The translations under genes and the position numbers were made by a program. Shown in pieces: positions 63,501 to 64,000 of a DNA stretch of 64,000 nucleotides. The notes below the pieces were generated by a model. It was not told where the DNA came from, made no database searches, and saw only the letters and a list, made by a program, of their open reading frames with translations. The DNA is from Aquimarina sp042434915 (lineage in GTDB: Bacteria; Bacteroidota; Bacteroidia; Flavobacteriales; Flavobacteriaceae), in contig NZ_CP170198.1 of the NCBI RefSeq assembly GCF_042434915.1, forward strand, positions 2,666,001 to 2,730,000, given 5' to 3'. Within the stretch, counting starts at the first letter, position 1, and each line of letters starts with the position of its first letter.

Positions 63501-64000
63501 ATTTGGTGGTATCTTAATCACAGGAACGTCATTTGTAATTATGATGACCATGATGGGGATTATCTCCTTGGCTGGAATTGTGGTAAATAATGGGGTTGTA
63601 CTTCTTGATTATACACAGTTACTTATAGACCGTAAAAAAGTTGCCTTAGATATTGAGGATAATCAATTGTTATCGAATGAAATTGTAATGGATATTATTG
63701 TTCGTGGTGGTAAAGCAAGATTACGTCCTGTGTTACTAACCGCTATCACTACTGTTTTAGGTTTGATCCCGTTAGCTATTGGATTCAACGTAGACTTCTT
63801 TTCACTCTTCAGTGAGTTTGATCCTAAAATATACATAGGTGGAGATAATGTTATTTTTTGGGGACCATTAGCATGGACGGTTATTTACGGTTTGATCATA
63901 GCGACTTTCTTAACGCTGATCATTGTGCCAGCACTGTTCTTTATCGTACACCGAATCAAAGTGCGTTTTAGCAAAAGAGAAGTGATTAGTGAAGTAGCTA
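60520..64000 (+). CDS. RND efflux pump inner-membrane subunit, 3' end missing
   Basis: The frame opens at the ATG at 60520 (MEKIKKNVDKEFGLSSW) seven bases after the adaptor stop and stays open to the window end, giving at least 1160 residues. It has a first helix (TTIYVMIAIFLVLGLSAYFS), PRENFPEI with NTAEDIERLIVDPLE, helix blocks around residues 350-500 and 955-1150, and the proton-relay region LIMGLGMLVDNGIVVVENVY with its Asp. Repeated porter domains lie between. The family is AcrB/HAE1-like; substrates are unknown. The C-terminus is outside the window. Confidence 0.94.
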   Translation, partial: MEKIKKNVDKEFGLSSWAINNKTTIYVMIAIFLVLGLSAYFSMPRENFPEINETKIYISVPYPGNTAEDIERLIVDPLEDQIKNVSNVVEILSTSQEDYAIITVEFDEELSVPEAKQKIKDEVDSEKANEDWPTFNGAKVEPNVFDLSISEETPIMNINIKGDYPVDKLKEYAEYLEDEIEDLPEIKKADIRGAQEREVEVAVDIYKMMGAQVSFDDVINTIRNGNMTMSAGNMISSGQRRTIRILGEITNPSQLNDFVVKSQNGAVYLRDIAEIKFRDEDKTTYAREFGESVVMLDVKKRSGKNMVEAVEKIDVILKDAKENVFPKDLEISVANDQSAKTINQVNDLVNNIIFGIILVVGVLMFFLGFRNALFVGFAIPMSMFMSFMILSALGYTMNTMILFALIMGLGMLVDNGIVVVENVYRLMEEEGLSRIEAAKKGIGEIAFPIIISTATTVAAFVPLGMWPGVMGQFMIYFPITLSVVLGSSLFVAIFINSMLVSQFMEVGEKVLKRKQLIRLSIILGGIGTLILLFGGEVRGLGSLMIVTAIMFWVYKYFLKKAANYFQRKTLVWLENQYQGFLKFALRGKRSYVFVGGTFALLIIVFMLFGASIGSQRTKIEFFPDNKPNQIVVYIEYPQGTDIEKTNTITKEIEQRVYGILNDKEYINSEGFNFLVESAVSQVGEGAGNPQTDGGSNAEMPHKAKITATMREYKYRNGKDSEVLRQKVQKALTGIYPGVAISVEKDPVGPPAGYPINIEIEGPDYDELITIAERMRNFINEKNIPGIEELKIDVNKGKPAMQVVVDREKAGELGVSAGQVGNQLRRSIFGEKAGVYKKDGEDYDIYVRFNEENRYNTSSLFNQNITFRDPASGRLKEIPVSAVASQRNTSSFSAIKHNDTKRVVTVYSGLQPGFTDAGAIVSQIQNEMASFSELPRGVKIDFTGQIEEQNKQMSFLMGAFFSGLGLIMLILIFQFSSISKPTIIMIAIFLSFIGVFGGILITGTSFVIMMTMMGIISLAGIVVNNGVVLLDYTQLLIDRKKVALDIEDNQLLSNEIVMDIIVRGGKARLRPVLLTAITTVLGLIPLAIGFNVDFFSLFSEFDPKIYIGGDNVIFWGPLAWTVIYGLIIATFLTLIIVPALFFIVHRIKVRFSKREVISEVA

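Noticed and set aside
1..64000. Mobile elements and CRISPR
   Set aside because: No transposase, integrase, phage gene, long terminal inverted repeats or regularly spaced repeat array was seen; gene content is chromosomal core apart from the peptide locus.

Overview
The window is low-GC bacterial DNA and almost certainly chromosomal sequence from a member of the Bacteroidota, family Flavobacteriaceae; the genus cannot be fixed from sequence alone. Support comes from Bacteroidota-type promoters (TAnnTTTG -7 boxes a short way upstream of many starts), the near absence of Shine-Dalgarno sequences, and families or gene neighbourhoods typical of the group: DUF5686, a GYDIA-type GHMP kinase beside a degradative-type HMG-CoA reductase, paired ExbD genes with ExbB, an S41 tail-specific protease, and an SPFH protein followed by an Arc-like protein. 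No insertion sequence, prophage, integrase or CRISPR array was seen.

Layout. 1-4542: 5'-truncated DUF5686 outer-membrane protein and an MMPL/RND transporter. 4598-4751: a minus-strand mini-gene with a 17-codon ORF and its own terminator. 5161-9971: asnS, then a minus-strand catalase, ankyrin protein and unknown protein, and a divergent marR with an operator-like repeat. 9977-10453: an acetyltransferase gene broken by one nonsense codon. 10672-13480: a membrane-anchored unknown, a 7-TM protein, a sensor kinase and a response regulator. 13633-19181: rpoN, a degenerate PAP2-like protein, a porin-like barrel, two exbD, a small membrane protein, exbB and tRNA-Ser(GGA). 19249-22928: asparaginase, TatD nuclease, retropepsin-like protein and a MacB-type permease. 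23080-30245: purH and the mreBCD-pbp2-rodA cell-shape cluster. 30262-33796: a secreted-type nuclease and then the most unusual locus. 33895-42205: OppC-like permease, S41 protease, and surE, a small membrane protein, lpxB, an NlpC/P60 lipoprotein and comEC. 42212-50431: serine hydrolase, thioredoxin, POT peptide transporter, DPP-IV-like peptidase, HMG-CoA reductase and GHMP kinase. 50488-57125: Arc-like protein, SPFH protein, sucB, sucA and a polyprenyl diphosphate synthase. 57293-64000: a TetR regulator followed by a TolC/adaptor/RND efflux operon that runs off the window.

Most notable: 31515-33796 looks like a compact ribosomally made peptide cassette. A 67-residue precursor has a double-glycine leader and a four-cysteine acidic core and is followed by a strong terminator. 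Next comes a 531-residue membrane protein that joins a C39-like domain without a visible catalytic Cys, a VKOR domain and a DsbA/thioredoxin-like domain. Beyond that gene is a decayed second precursor (SGG motif, CC...C...C core, internal stop). Both precursors share an upstream block, AGACA-N10/11-TGTCT-N6-GTTCA. No other maturation enzyme, protease or exporter is encoded beside it, so disulfide formation on a secreted peptide is the simplest inference.

For several genes the longest open frame runs upstream through the promoter; shorter starts are given with reasons.
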